In this document: positions 1 through 8,414 of the stretch, one piece after another
Layout: the number at the start of each line of letters is the position of its first letter
Position numbering within the stretch: the stretch's first letter is position 1
Source: Sulfurospirillaceae bacterium
GTDB taxonomy: Bacteria > Campylobacterota > Campylobacteria > Campylobacterales > Sulfurospirillaceae
Direction of reading: 5' to 3'
Assembly (NCBI GenBank): GCA_028684065.1
Contig: JAQUGO010000006.1
Coordinates: 1 to 64,000, forward strand
Length of the DNA: 64,000 bases
Notes under the pieces: model-generated
Databases searched by the model: none
Told to the model about the DNA's origin: nothing
What the model saw: only the letters and a program-made list of their open reading frames with translations
Made by a program: the position numbers and the translations under genes

Positions 1-114
1 TGGTAGTGGATCCCAAGTCTTCTTCATAGCACCCAGTGCTAGAACCCCACCAACCGCAGCAACTCCGCCGAATGCCATGCCTATAAAGTCGCGTCTACTT
101 TGCTCAACAGCCAT
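1..114 (-). CDS. petA: Rieske iron-sulfur subunit of cytochrome bc1 (N-terminal part only)
   Basis: The first 38 codons read leftwards off the window edge. The N-terminus carries a twin-arginine motif (SRRDF) followed by a Gly/Ala-rich hydrophobic helix and then KKTWDPLP, the arrangement of epsilonproteobacterial Rieske subunits, which are Tat-exported and anchored in the inner membrane. The 2Fe-2S domain lies outside the window, so the name rests on the leader alone. AAAGGA sits about 9 bases before the ATG. In known systems the bc1 complex oxidises quinol and feeds periplasmic cytochromes, which suits a position beside a nitrous oxide reductase locus, though that link is inferred. Confidence 0.75.
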   Translation of the reverse strand, partial: MAVEQSRRDFIGMAFGGVAAVGGVLALGAMKKTWDPLP

Positions 115-158
115 CCTTCGTTCCTTTAATTAACAATTTTAATTACTTTTGAAATAAT

Positions 159-166
159 ATTTTATA
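159..166 (-). promoter_or_regulatory. putative -10 box for petA
   Basis: TATAAAAT on the minus strand, 45 bases before the petA start codon, in an AT-rich stretch. No convincing -35 is visible, as is usual for sigma-70 promoters of this phylum. Confidence 0.4.
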
Positions 167-228
167 GGATGTCTAGTTTCTTTTGAGTCGCTGATTTAAG
201 AAAACATGCAAAGAATGTAAAAAAGTAG

Positions 229-915
229 TTATTTAATCGTATAGCCTAAGTTGCCAACCGTTTGGATAATGTCATTATTCATTTTTTTGCGCAGTTTGAA
301 GATAAGATTTTTAAGCGCAGAAGGTGGTGCGTCATCATAGATATACAGTTGATTTTCAATGACTTGTCTGGTTACTAGATTTCCTCGGTGTGCTAGTAAT
401 AGTTCAAAAAGCTCTATCTCTTTGGGTGTGAGTATAATCGTAACGTCATTTTGGATGATGATTTTATTATTGTAGTCATAGGAGTTTTCACTGTCCAGTG
501 TCATAATGGTTAAATGATTTGAAGCGAGAATCTCAGCACTGGCTTCTAATAATCGTATCAATTCACTCTCTTTAATAGGCTTTATAATATAGTCAATTAA
601 GGAAAGTTTGATGGATTCAAGTAAAAAATTGCGATCTGTGTAGGCGCTGGTCACAATAATGGGAATCGAATGGTTCTCTTTTCGTATTTTTTTAATTAAC
701 TCTAAACCATTCAGTTTGGGCATTTTAATATCCGTAATAATAATATCAGGATGCTTTGTTTGATACAGTAAAAAAGCCTCTTCTCCATCGGCCGCCGTGT
801 GGACTTTGTTAACATAAAATAAAAGTATTTTGGCAAAACTATTGCGAAGATTTTCTTCATCTTCAACCAATAAAATAGAGCTGTTATTTAAAATGAGTTC
901 AAGTTTTTTATTCAT
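229..915 (-). CDS. OmpR/PhoB-type response regulator
   Basis: 228 residues. The N-terminal receiver has the acidic pair in VEDE (residues 17-20), phospho-acceptor Asp62 in ITDIKMP, the Thr/Ser switch in VTSAY and the Lys in IIKPIKE. Residues about 140-228 form a winged-helix DNA-binding domain (TPKEIELFELL, then the LKNLIFKLRKK recognition-helix region). It is divergent from the histidine kinase gene starting at 1008, so the two are very likely a cognate pair. GGAGG precedes the ATG. Targets are unknown; the adjacent nosZ cluster is the obvious candidate by position. Function as a DNA-binding regulator is certain, the signal is not. Confidence 0.93.
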   Translation of the reverse strand: MNKKLELILNNSSILLVEDEENLRNSFAKILLFYVNKVHTAADGEEAFLLYQTKHPDIIITDIKMPKLNGLELIKKIRKENHSIPIIVTSAYTDRNFLLESIKLSLIDYIIKPIKESELIRLLEASAEILASNHLTIMTLDSENSYDYNNKIIIQNDVTIILTPKEIELFELLLAHRGNLVTRQVIENQLYIYDDAPPSALKNLIFKLRKKMNNDIIQTVGNLGYTIK

Positions 916-936
916 AGTTTACCTCCACAGTTTTTA

Positions 937-961
937 ATTATAACATTAATATTGCTACAAT
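937..961. promoter_or_regulatory. divergent promoters of the regulator/kinase pair
   Basis: Within the 92-base gap between the two start codons there is a minus-strand TATAAT (937-942) placed for the response regulator. A plus-strand TACAAT (956-961) preceded by TGC is placed for the kinase. The two -10-like boxes are 14 bases apart, so the promoters would interfere or be co-regulated. Confidence 0.45.
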
Positions 962-1007
962 TAGCAGAATTGATACGATGTTATATTTTACTTCCAAGGG
1001 ATTTTAT

Positions 1008-2657
1008 ATGCCTCAAAGATTTAATCTTACCAAACGGTATGTCCTTGCTCTTTTGATTATTGCGGTACTCTCTGCTCTAGCGTATTACAATTTGAATCAT
1101 CTCATTATTAGTCGTGCCGATGATGGAAAAACGATTAACATCAGCAGTAGGCAAGGGATGCTTTCACAACAGATAGCCTTATATGCCATTTACTATAAAA
1201 CAGAAAATTTACAAAACAATATTAAACTGATGGAAGATTCGCACCAACTTCTAATAACAGCTCCTATGACAGAAGAGCTCAAAGCAATCTATTTTGATGA
1301 ACCTATCCTATTGGATGAAAAAGTGAAGCGTTATTTATACCATGCTAAACGATTTTATGAAAATAGAGACGGTAGAAGTTTAACGTATGTGTTACAAAAT
1401 TCTCAACACTTATTACATGATTTAGAAAAAGCCACATCTATATATGTGTCGATTACAGAAGCCAATACACGAAATTTGAAACAGCTCGAGTTACTGATTT
1501 TTATTTTAACATTAGTGACATTGGTTTTTGAGGCACTCTTTATTTTTAGACCTGCCAATAATACGATTATTAAAGATACGCAAGAGATTATTAAGCAAAA
1601 GGATTACTCAAATGCTATTATTGAATCCAGTACCAATGCCATTGTGACATTAGATTCTCATTTAGAAATCAAAACGTATAATAAAATGGCGGAAAGAATC
1701 TTTGGGTATGAAAAGAAAGAGATGCTTTATTCTTTGGGTTTGGAAAAAATTATTCCCGAACATTACTATGCCATTCAAAAAGATGGTGTTAATAGTTATG
1801 TCAAGAAACTCGAAAGTGGTCATCCTGATGCTGTACAAGAGCTTGAAGCAATAACAAATAAAGGTCAAATCTTTCCTATTAGACTTTCATGCGGTGTCAG
1901 TGGTGAAGGAGAGGAGTTGCTGTTAATTGCTAGTATTCAAGATATAACACGTGAAAAGTTAAAAGACAAAATTATGATTGAACAAGCAAAATTTGCAGCT
2001 CTTGGGGAAATGATCGCTATTATCGCACATCAATGGAGACAGCCATTGGCGCAGCTCAATTTTAATTGTATGTATATACGTAAAATGCTTAAAGATCCTG
2101 AATTGATTGCTGAGACAGAAAAGAATGAAGATATTATTCAATTTATGTCCGAAACGATTACCAATTTTGAAAATTTTTATAAGCACGTTGACAATACTAT
2201 TTTTAACCCAGCACTTTCGATTAATCAGGCATTAAAATTAATCGAAACGTCATTAAAACACAATCACATTATACTGACGCAAGAACTTGATGTACCGATG
2301 AATATCTATGGCAATTCAAATAGTTTGGCACAAGTGGTATTGTCTATTGCTCAAAATACCATCGATATTGTCAAGGCTTCAACTATTGATAAACCTTTTA
2401 TTGAAATTAGGTTAAAGCAAGTCGATGAAATGGTGGTTCTAACCATTAGAGATAATGCAGGAGGTATTCAATTAGACCCTATTGATGAAATCTTCAAACC
2501 TTTCAGAAGTAATAAAAAAACACCTTCCACTGGAATTGGGCTTTATATGTCTAAACTGGTCATTGAAAATCAATTTCATGGCTTTATTGAGGCAAGTAAT
2601 GTTGAAAATGGGGCACAATTTATCATAAAACTCCCAAGCCATAGTCAAATAAGATAA
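1008..2657 (+). CDS. membrane sensor histidine kinase with PilJ/NarX-like sensor region
   Basis: 549 residues from the ATG at 1008, chosen over the upstream ATG at 978 because AAGGGA lies 6 bases before it. Order: transmembrane helix about 11-27; periplasmic region with NISSRQGMLSQQIA, resembling the P-box-like segment of PilJ/NarX N-terminal domains; second helix about 163-180; a PAS domain about 200-320; an H-box with His341 in AHQWRQPLAQL (the form common in this phylum); and a HATPase domain with N-box, DNAGG and GIGLYMSK. Nitrate/nitrite or another N-oxide is a reasonable ligand guess, given the NarX resemblance and the nosZ neighbour. It likely phosphorylates the divergently encoded regulator. 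Confidence 0.9.
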   Translation: MPQRFNLTKRYVLALLIIAVLSALAYYNLNHLIISRADDGKTINISSRQGMLSQQIALYAIYYKTENLQNNIKLMEDSHQLLITAPMTEELKAIYFDEPILLDEKVKRYLYHAKRFYENRDGRSLTYVLQNSQHLLHDLEKATSIYVSITEANTRNLKQLELLIFILTLVTLVFEALFIFRPANNTIIKDTQEIIKQKDYSNAIIESSTNAIVTLDSHLEIKTYNKMAERIFGYEKKEMLYSLGLEKIIPEHYYAIQKDGVNSYVKKLESGHPDAVQELEAITNKGQIFPIRLSCGVSGEGEELLLIASIQDITREKLKDKIMIEQAKFAALGEMIAIIAHQWRQPLAQLNFNCMYIRKMLKDPELIAETEKNEDIIQFMSETITNFENFYKHVDNTIFNPALSINQALKLIETSLKHNHIILTQELDVPMNIYGNSNSLAQVVLSIAQNTIDIVKASTIDKPFIEIRLKQVDEMVVLTIRDNAGGIQLDPIDEIFKPFRSNKKTPSTGIGLYMSKLVIENQFHGFIEASNVENGAQFIIKLPSHSQIR

Positions 2658-2841
2658 AAAAAATAGATTATTTTTTAATTAAAAGATTGGCGACCAAAAA
2701 GAAACTGGAGTTGGTATAAAATTCCATTGTTGAGTTAAATGTTAAATTAATGTTAAATAAAAGTAAGCAAAGCATTGTTTTGGAAATTGCTTTTATCTAT
2801 CGATGATGTTAACGTTATCACGTATTTTCAAAGGAGGAAAT
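2658..2841 (+). promoter_or_regulatory. nosZ upstream region with GTTAAAT repeats
   Basis: 184 bases without a gene. It holds a TATAAA-like -10 candidate (2715-2720) and three direct copies of GTTAAAT at 2734-2740, 2741-2747 and 2752-2758. An imperfect inverted repeat, TGAT-N9-ATCA, lies at 2804-2820, 22 bases before the start codon. A strong AAGGAGG (2831-2837) serves nosZ. The repeats could be binding sites for the adjacent response regulator or a Crp/Fnr-family protein, but no canonical TTGAT-N4-ATCAA site is present. Assignment is by inference. Confidence 0.4.
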
Positions 2842-5439
2842 ATGGAAAAAGGTTTAAAACATCTTTCATCCCTTCTGCTCTCAAGTGCTTTAATGGTAAC
2901 TGCTTCAGTTGCTGCTGATGGCACTTTAGATAAAGTGATGAAAGAAAGAGGTTTGTCTGAGGCTGATGTTGTTCGTGCCGCCAAGACCTATAATCCAACG
3001 GGTGTGCATGACAAATATATGGTTTTCAGTTCAGGCGGTCAATCCGGGCAAATGATGGTTTACGGTGTACCTTCTATGAGGTTACTCAAATATATTGCTG
3101 TATTTACACCAGAGCCTTGGCAAGGATATGGCTTTGATGAAGAGAGTAAAAAAGTTCTTAGACAAGGCAATATTAGAGGTAAAGAGATCAATTGGGGTGA
3201 TACCCATCATCCATCTTTATCAGAAACCAATGGTGAAGTAGATGGAAAATGGCTCGTTATCAATGATAAAGCCAATCCAAGAATTGCAGTTATTGACCTA
3301 CATGACTTTGAAACAAAGCAAATCGTTGTTAATCCTGTGTTCAAATCTGAACACGGTGGCTCTTTCTTTACACAAGATTCAGAATATATCATTGAAGCAT
3401 CACAATACGGTGCGCCATTTGATAACAACTACCACCCCATTGAAGAGTATAAAGAGACGTATCGTGGTGGTGTAACCATGTGGAAGTTTGACCCAAAAAT
3501 TGGAAGAATTCAAGATAAAGATTCTTTTACCATTGAGCTTCCTCCGTATATGCAAGATTTGAGTGATGCAGGTAAAAAAGTAAGTCACGGTTGGGGCTTT
3601 ACGAACTCCTTTAACTCAGAGATGTACACCGGCGGTATCGAAGTGGGCATGCCACCAAATGAAGCAGGTATGAGTCGAAATGATACGGACTTTTTACATG
3701 TGTATAACTGGAAAAAGTTAGCAGAGCTTGCAAAAGACCCTAAGAATGTCAAAATTGTCAATGACCATAAAGTTATTCCTATGGACGTTGCGGTTAAAAA
3801 TGATGCGCTCTTTTTAATTCCAGAGCCAAAATCTCCTCACGGTGTTGATATTGATCCAACGGGTGAATACATCGTTGTTTGTGGTAAATTAGATACGCAT
3901 GCATCAGTGTATAGTTTCTCAAAAATTCAAGCATTGATTAAAGCAAAAGACTATGTCGGAAAAGATCCGTATGGTATTCCTATCTTAGACATGAAAAAAG
4001 CGCTTCATGGGCAAGTAGAGTTGGGACTGGGACCATTGCATAATCAATACTCTAATGTTGATGGTGAGATATATACCTCATTGTATGTTGACTCTCAAGT
4101 GGTTAAATGGAACTTTAAAACACTTAAAGTCATTGACCGTGTTAATGTTCACTACAACATTGGTCACCTTTGTGGCATGGAGAGTAATACATGTGATCCT
4201 CAAGGTGAATATATCATCGCACTTAATAAATTGTCGATTGATAGATTTGCCAATGTAGGACCATTGCACCCTCAAAACCATCAGTTAATTGATATTCATG
4301 GTGGTAAGATGGATATGTTGGTAGATATGCCAATACCTCTTGGTGAACCGCATGATGCTGTGGCTATTCGAGTGAGTAAACTCAACCCAGAAGTGCGCTA
4401 CCAAATGGGAACCAATTCTCGTACGGGTGAAATGAGCATTGGAAAAACATTAGCTGGACAAGAGAGAATTGAGCGTAAAGGCAACAATGTAACCGTTTAT
4501 GCTACCTTGGTTCGTTCACATATCAATCCTGAGCATATTACTGTCAATAAAGGTGATAATGTTACGATTTATATGACCAACCTTGAGCGGGCAGAAGATG
4601 AAACGCATGGTTTTACCGTGGACAACTATAATGTTCACGCTTCTGTAGAGCCAGGTAAAACATCGACTGTGAAGTTTAAAGCAGATCTAGAAGGTGTATT
4701 CCCTTACTACTGTACAGAGTTTTGTTCAGCACTACACCTAGAAATGATGGGTTATTTAATGGTTAAAGACCCAAGTAAAAAATACGAAAGTGCTCAAAAA
4801 CTTAAAATGGCAACGATGAGTAAAGAACAACTTAAAGCAGAATATGACAAAACGGTTGCGGTCAATAAAGCAACTGATGATGTTATTCAAAGCGTTGTGA
4901 AGTTCTTGAAAGATAATCATTTTGAAAAACACGAAACCATTAAAAACCTTGTAACAGATGCACTTGACCAATATGGCAAAATTCCTGAGCAAAAGAAATT
5001 CTCAGATGCTGCGGTCAAAGCAGGTGATTTGGAAAAAGCTGTCTTATTTGAAAATATGATTTGGCAGTATATGGTGAAAACAGCAGACGTTGGTATCCGT
5101 GCCAAAGACTTACTTGTGAAAGCCGTTGCAACCAAACAAACACCAGAAGCGGGTCGTGGTGAGCTTGCCTTCAATGAAGGTGGCTGTTCAGGTTGTCATG
5201 TTATTGGAAAAGTAAGTTCAGGTCCTGATTTGACAGGTGTTTTAGGCCGTCATGAAAATGGTGAACAATGGGTAGCCGATTTTATCAAAAACCCACAACA
5301 CAAATACAATGACCCTTATGTTAAAGCGATGATTGATTACTTTAATCTAAGAATGCCAAATCAAAATATGAAAGATGCAGAGATAAAAAGTATTATCGAG
5401 TATCTTAAGTGGATAGATAGTAACGCAAATCTATTCTAG
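2842..5439 (+). CDS. nosZ: nitrous oxide reductase, clade II with C-terminal cytochrome c
   Basis: 865 residues; reduces N2O to N2 in the periplasm. The ATG at 2842 is preferred to the one at 2803 because AAGGAGG lies 4 bases upstream, and it gives a clean Sec signal peptide (residues 1-24, ending SVAADG). That is the clade II hallmark, as opposed to the Tat signal of classical NosZ. A beta-propeller carries CuZ-type histidines (for example GDTHHPS, HGVDID, EPHDAV). The cupredoxin domain has the CuA set C624-x3-C628-x3-H632-x2-M635. A monoheme cytochrome c domain follows with CSGCH at 782-786, typical of epsilonproteobacteria. All key residues appear intact. Confidence 0.98.
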   Translation: MEKGLKHLSSLLLSSALMVTASVAADGTLDKVMKERGLSEADVVRAAKTYNPTGVHDKYMVFSSGGQSGQMMVYGVPSMRLLKYIAVFTPEPWQGYGFDEESKKVLRQGNIRGKEINWGDTHHPSLSETNGEVDGKWLVINDKANPRIAVIDLHDFETKQIVVNPVFKSEHGGSFFTQDSEYIIEASQYGAPFDNNYHPIEEYKETYRGGVTMWKFDPKIGRIQDKDSFTIELPPYMQDLSDAGKKVSHGWGFTNSFNSEMYTGGIEVGMPPNEAGMSRNDTDFLHVYNWKKLAELAKDPKNVKIVNDHKVIPMDVAVKNDALFLIPEPKSPHGVDIDPTGEYIVVCGKLDTHASVYSFSKIQALIKAKDYVGKDPYGIPILDMKKALHGQVELGLGPLHNQYSNVDGEIYTSLYVDSQVVKWNFKTLKVIDRVNVHYNIGHLCGMESNTCDPQGEYIIALNKLSIDRFANVGPLHPQNHQLIDIHGGKMDMLVDMPIPLGEPHDAVAIRVSKLNPEVRYQMGTNSRTGEMSIGKTLAGQERIERKGNNVTVYATLVRSHINPEHITVNKGDNVTIYMTNLERAEDETHGFTVDNYNVHASVEPGKTSTVKFKADLEGVFPYYCTEFCSALHLEMMGYLMVKDPSKKYESAQKLKMATMSKEQLKAEYDKTVAVNKATDDVIQSVVKFLKDNHFEKHETIKNLVTDALDQYGKIPEQKKFSDAAVKAGDLEKAVLFENMIWQYMVKTADVGIRAKDLLVKAVATKQTPEAGRGELAFNEGGCSGCHVIGKVSSGPDLTGVLGRHENGEQWVADFIKNPQHKYNDPYVKAMIDYFNLRMPNQNMKDAEIKSIIEYLKWIDSNANLF

Positions 5440-5442
5440 TAT

Positions 5443-5487
5443 ACACATCAATAAAGGAGGTTTCCTCCTTTATTGATTGATGTGTGT
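5443..5487 (+). terminator. hairpin after nosZ (attenuator or 3' stabiliser)
   Basis: AATAAAGGAGG (5450-5460) pairs perfectly with CCTCCTTTATT across a TTT loop. CACATC pairs further out with GATGTG, leaving a small bulge on the right arm. No T-run follows, so it is not a classic intrinsic terminator. Four bases after the nosZ stop it could protect nosZ mRNA or partly stop readthrough to nosB. Confidence 0.6.
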
Positions 5488-5521
5488 CATTGTGAAATCG
5501 TTGAAATACGACTACAATATA

Positions 5522-5555
5522 TTTACATGTAAGTTATTTATACCTTACATGTAAG
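5522..5555. repeat. two TTACATGTAA palindromes upstream of nosB
   Basis: Perfect copies at 5523-5532 and 5545-5554; the second extends to a 12-bp palindrome (CTTACATGTAAG). Their centres are 22 bp apart, about two helical turns, so both would face the same side of the DNA. They lie 23-55 bases before the nosB start. The same word recurs eight more times in the window. Confidence 0.8.
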
Positions 5556-5577
5556 CATTTACAATAAAAGGACAACG

Positions 5578-6360
5578 ATGCATCCAAGTTTTTTAAAATC
5601 AAAAATTTTTGCTGGACTGGCTTTGGTGATTTTGAGTGTAGCTTTTACAATACCGATGGTTGGATTTCATGGTGCTTTAAATAATATCCATGAGAACAAA
5701 GCAGTTTCTTCGGTATCAACAACGCTTTGGAATATTTATAATATAGGTCGATACAAGAGTACCACAACGCCCAAAGCGGCACATAATAATTTGCAAAAGA
5801 TGATTGATACTAGCTCAGAAATAGGTGTCGCATCTATGCCAATTTGGGCAGTTTCTTTGGAGGCACCTAATTATCCTAAAGAAGCTTTCCCTGAGGGAAT
5901 TCCTGTTTATTTCCATTTTGATGGCTTTAGTGGAGAAGTGCACGAAATGAACACTATCAACCACTATATAGGAATGGATCCGATGTGGAGAGGGGGAATT
6001 TTTGAGCGTGAAATAGGTATTTATGCCCTCTTAGGCTTAAGCTTGGTCATGATCTATTTTATAGCCTTTAATCATAAAATTTTTACCTATTTGATGTATA
6101 TCCCCGTAAGTGTTCCTGTGTTGTTTATTGCGGAGTATTCATACTGGCTTTATTGGTTTGGACACAACATGCACGATTGGGGCGCTTTTAAAATCAAACC
6201 TTTTATGCCAACAGTTTTTGGTGATGGTAAGGTTGCACAATTTACAACTCACTCGTATCCAACCATTGGATTTTATCTTTTGATGGCTATTAGTGTCCTT
6301 AGTTTACTTGCGATTCTTGCACGAAGTAAAGCTATTAAAGAGAGTAAACAAGTTCAATGA
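5578..6360 (+). CDS. nosB: NosB, membrane protein of clade II nos clusters
   Basis: 260 residues. One N-terminal helix (about 10-30), a periplasmic stretch to about residue 140, then about three helices (about 146-165, 170-192, 228-250). No cofactor motif is seen; Trp/Tyr/His-rich turns (EYSYWLYWFGHNMHDWG) occur between the C-terminal helices. The position directly after nosZ and before nosD matches the order known from Wolinella-type clusters, where the gene is called nosB. Its biochemical role is not established. AAGGA lies 7-11 bases before the ATG. It overlaps nosD by 4 bases, implying translational coupling. Confidence 0.88.
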   Translation: MHPSFLKSKIFAGLALVILSVAFTIPMVGFHGALNNIHENKAVSSVSTTLWNIYNIGRYKSTTTPKAAHNNLQKMIDTSSEIGVASMPIWAVSLEAPNYPKEAFPEGIPVYFHFDGFSGEVHEMNTINHYIGMDPMWRGGIFEREIGIYALLGLSLVMIYFIAFNHKIFTYLMYIPVSVPVLFIAEYSYWLYWFGHNMHDWGAFKIKPFMPTVFGDGKVAQFTTHSYPTIGFYLLMAISVLSLLAILARSKAIKESKQVQ

Positions 6361-7661
6361 AATATATTATTTTCTTTTGCATCATCACGCTTTCGTTGAT
6401 TGAAGCGACAAATTATTTTCAATATGATGTTCAAGAAAAAGTAGCTACCTATAAAGGTCCCACGGCAGAGTTACACAGGAGTGCGATTCAAGATGCCATT
6501 GATAATGCCAAAGAAGGCTCCATTATTAAGCTCAAAGCAGGGGTATATAAAGGAAATATCGTGATTAACAAGCCTCTGACACTCATTGGTGTAGAAGAGG
6601 GTGTTATTATCGATGGCTTGGGTACAGGTAGTGTTATAACCGTTCAAAGCTCTTATGTGACATTGAAAAATTTAACCATTACAAACAGTGGTGATAGACC
6701 TGATTTGTTGGATGCTGGAGTTCAGCTAAGTGGCAATTTGGCTGATGGAAAATCAATCAGTCAATGTGAAATTAGTCATTGCAAGATTACGAATTCTTTG
6801 TTGGGAATCAATATGGAGATTGTCAATAATTCTATCATTCACGATAACTACATAACCTCTAAAAATTATGATTTAGGTTTAAGAGGGGATGGACTGAGAT
6901 TATGGTATGCCAATGACAACATTATTCGCAAAAATCATCTTTATAAATCACGCGATATGGTGGTGTGGTATTCGCATGGAAATACGATTGAAGAAAATCT
7001 AGGAGAGTACGGGCGTTACTCGTTACATTTTATGTATGCTGGGAAAAATATCGTGCGTAACAATGTCTACCAATACAATTCAGTGGGCATTTTCTTTATG
7101 TATTCTAACGATACGATAGCGACGGGTAATTTAATTAAAAGTTCCATTGGGGCAACGGGTATGGGCATTGGTTTTAAGGATGCTAGTAATTTTACGATTG
7201 AAAATAATACAATTTTGTATAACTCACAAGGGATGTATATTGATAGGTCACCTTTTGAACCAGATACGCATAATTGGATTCGTAATAATAAGATTATGTA
7301 CAATTCAGAAGCGATGCATTTTCATTCTTTATGTGAGAACAATATTGTATCTGAGAATATTATTATGGGCAATATCGAGGATGTCGTCAATGATTCCCGC
7401 AGTGAAAAAGAGTTCAATAACTTTTTTACAAAGAATTATTGGGATAGTTATGAAGGTTTTGATAAAGACAATAATGGCTATGGCGATACGACGTATAAGG
7501 TTTATCAATATGCCGATAAATTATGGACATACAATCCTTCGGTGAAGTTTTTTTACGGTTCACCCGTGATGACACTGCTTAATTTCCTCTCAAAATTGGC
7601 TCCTTTTTCTGAGCCAATTTTTTTACTAGAGGATAAAGAGCCTAAATTTATGATTAAATAA
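6357..7661 (+). CDS. nosD: NosD, periplasmic beta-helix protein for CuZ maturation
   Basis: 434 residues with a Sec signal (about 1-17). Residues about 50-350 are a right-handed parallel beta-helix of the CASH/NosD type, seen as repeats of the pattern N-x-I-x-x-N-x-I (GNTIEENLG, ENNTILYNSQG, NNKIMYNSEA, ENNIVSENII). NosD acts with the NosFY ABC transporter in assembling the copper-sulfide CuZ centre of NosZ. It overlaps nosB by ATGA. The last 23 codons encode an RNA hairpin described separately. Confidence 0.95.
   Translation: MKYIIFFCIITLSLIEATNYFQYDVQEKVATYKGPTAELHRSAIQDAIDNAKEGSIIKLKAGVYKGNIVINKPLTLIGVEEGVIIDGLGTGSVITVQSSYVTLKNLTITNSGDRPDLLDAGVQLSGNLADGKSISQCEISHCKITNSLLGINMEIVNNSIIHDNYITSKNYDLGLRGDGLRLWYANDNIIRKNHLYKSRDMVVWYSHGNTIEENLGEYGRYSLHFMYAGKNIVRNNVYQYNSVGIFFMYSNDTIATGNLIKSSIGATGMGIGFKDASNFTIENNTILYNSQGMYIDRSPFEPDTHNWIRNNKIMYNSEAMHFHSLCENNIVSENIIMGNIEDVVNDSRSEKEFNNFFTKNYWDSYEGFDKDNNGYGDTTYKVYQYADKLWTYNPSVKFFYGSPVMTLLNFLSKLAPFSEPIFLLEDKEPKFMIK
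7592..7624 (+). terminator. intrinsic-terminator-like hairpin inside the 3' end of nosD
   Basis: AAAATTGGCTC (7592-7602) and GAGCCAATTTT (7611-7621) form a perfect 11-bp stem with an 8-base loop. The strand continues into a run of seven T (7618-7624). It lies within nosD codons, 37 bases before the stop, and so before nosG. It has the form of a Rho-independent terminator that would act only on transcripts not covered by ribosomes. Confidence 0.75.
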
Positions 7662-7673
7662 GTTGGAGTGAAA

Positions 7674-8414
7674 ATGGCATTACATGTAAAGAAAGAACGA
7701 CGGGATTTTATCCATTATTCAACACTGGGTGTGTTAGGTCTTGCGTTAGCTGGGGGTGTTGTAGGTGCTCCTTATCTCAAACGTGAAGAGAAGCACCTCA
7801 GACCACCAGGAGCTGTAGCGGAAGATCGCTTTTTAGCATTATGTATCAAATGTGGGCAATGTTTGCAAGTATGCCCTTACCATTCAATTCATTTAGCAGA
7901 TTTTATTCAAGGTTATGGAATAGGTACACCGTATATTGATGCTCGAAAGCGTGCATGTTATCTTTGTGGAGCAGTGCCTTGTGTCTTAGCCTGTCCGACG
8001 GGAGCCTTAGATCATCATACCGAAAAGCCAACCGATGCTAAGATGGGAATTGCTGTCTTAGAATTTCCACAATCTTGTTTGGCGATGACTGGTACGCTTG
8101 TTCCAAAATCCGTTGTAGAGCGTATTTCGAGCCATCCTCACACACGAGCTGTGGAAGAGGATGTTTTGAAAAAATTGGCGGAATTTGTAGATAAGCCATG
8201 TACTATATGTGCTGACATGTGTCCCCTTCCAAATGCTATAAATGCTATTGAGATGGTGAAAGCAGCTACTGGAGAAATTCATCCAGAAGTCAAAAGTGGA
8301 TGCGTGGGTTGTGGTGTTTGTGAAGAGTTATGCCCAGCATTAACGCCAGCGATTGTCGTCAAGCCAAGGTTAAATTATGAGGATTATTATAAAGGGGGAG
8401 CAGCACACTCATGA
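7674..8414 (+). CDS. nosG: NosG, NapG-like periplasmic ferredoxin
   Basis: 246 residues from the ATG at 7674 (TTGGAG 6 bases upstream; a GTG at 7668 is the in-frame alternative). A Tat-type leader (RRDFIHYSTLGVLGLA) is followed by four cysteine clusters: CIKCGQCLQVCP, CYLCGAVPCVLACP, CTICADMCP and CVGCGVCEELCP, predicting four [4Fe-4S] clusters. It is homologous to NapG. With NosH it is thought to form a menaquinol dehydrogenase passing electrons to the NosC cytochromes and NosZ. It overlaps nosC1 by 4 bases. A TTACATGTAA word is built into codons 3-5. Confidence 0.93.
   Translation: MALHVKKERRDFIHYSTLGVLGLALAGGVVGAPYLKREEKHLRPPGAVAEDRFLALCIKCGQCLQVCPYHSIHLADFIQGYGIGTPYIDARKRACYLCGAVPCVLACPTGALDHHTEKPTDAKMGIAVLEFPQSCLAMTGTLVPKSVVERISSHPHTRAVEEDVLKKLAEFVDKPCTICADMCPLPNAINAIEMVKAATGEIHPEVKSGCVGCGVCEELCPALTPAIVVKPRLNYEDYYKGGAAHS
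7680..7689. repeat. TTACATGTAA palindrome (in nosG)
   Basis: Exact copy inside nosG, read as Leu-His-Val in frame. Confidence 0.7.

Noticed and set aside
978-1007. Ten extra N-terminal residues on the PilJ-type kinase
   Set aside because: AAGGGA is spaced for the ATG at 1008; none precedes 978.
2804-2820. TGAT-N9-ATCA inverted repeat as a Crp/Fnr site for nosZ
   Set aside because: Spacing does not fit the TTGAT-N4-ATCAA form and the arms mismatch inside; kept only as a note in the upstream-region entry.
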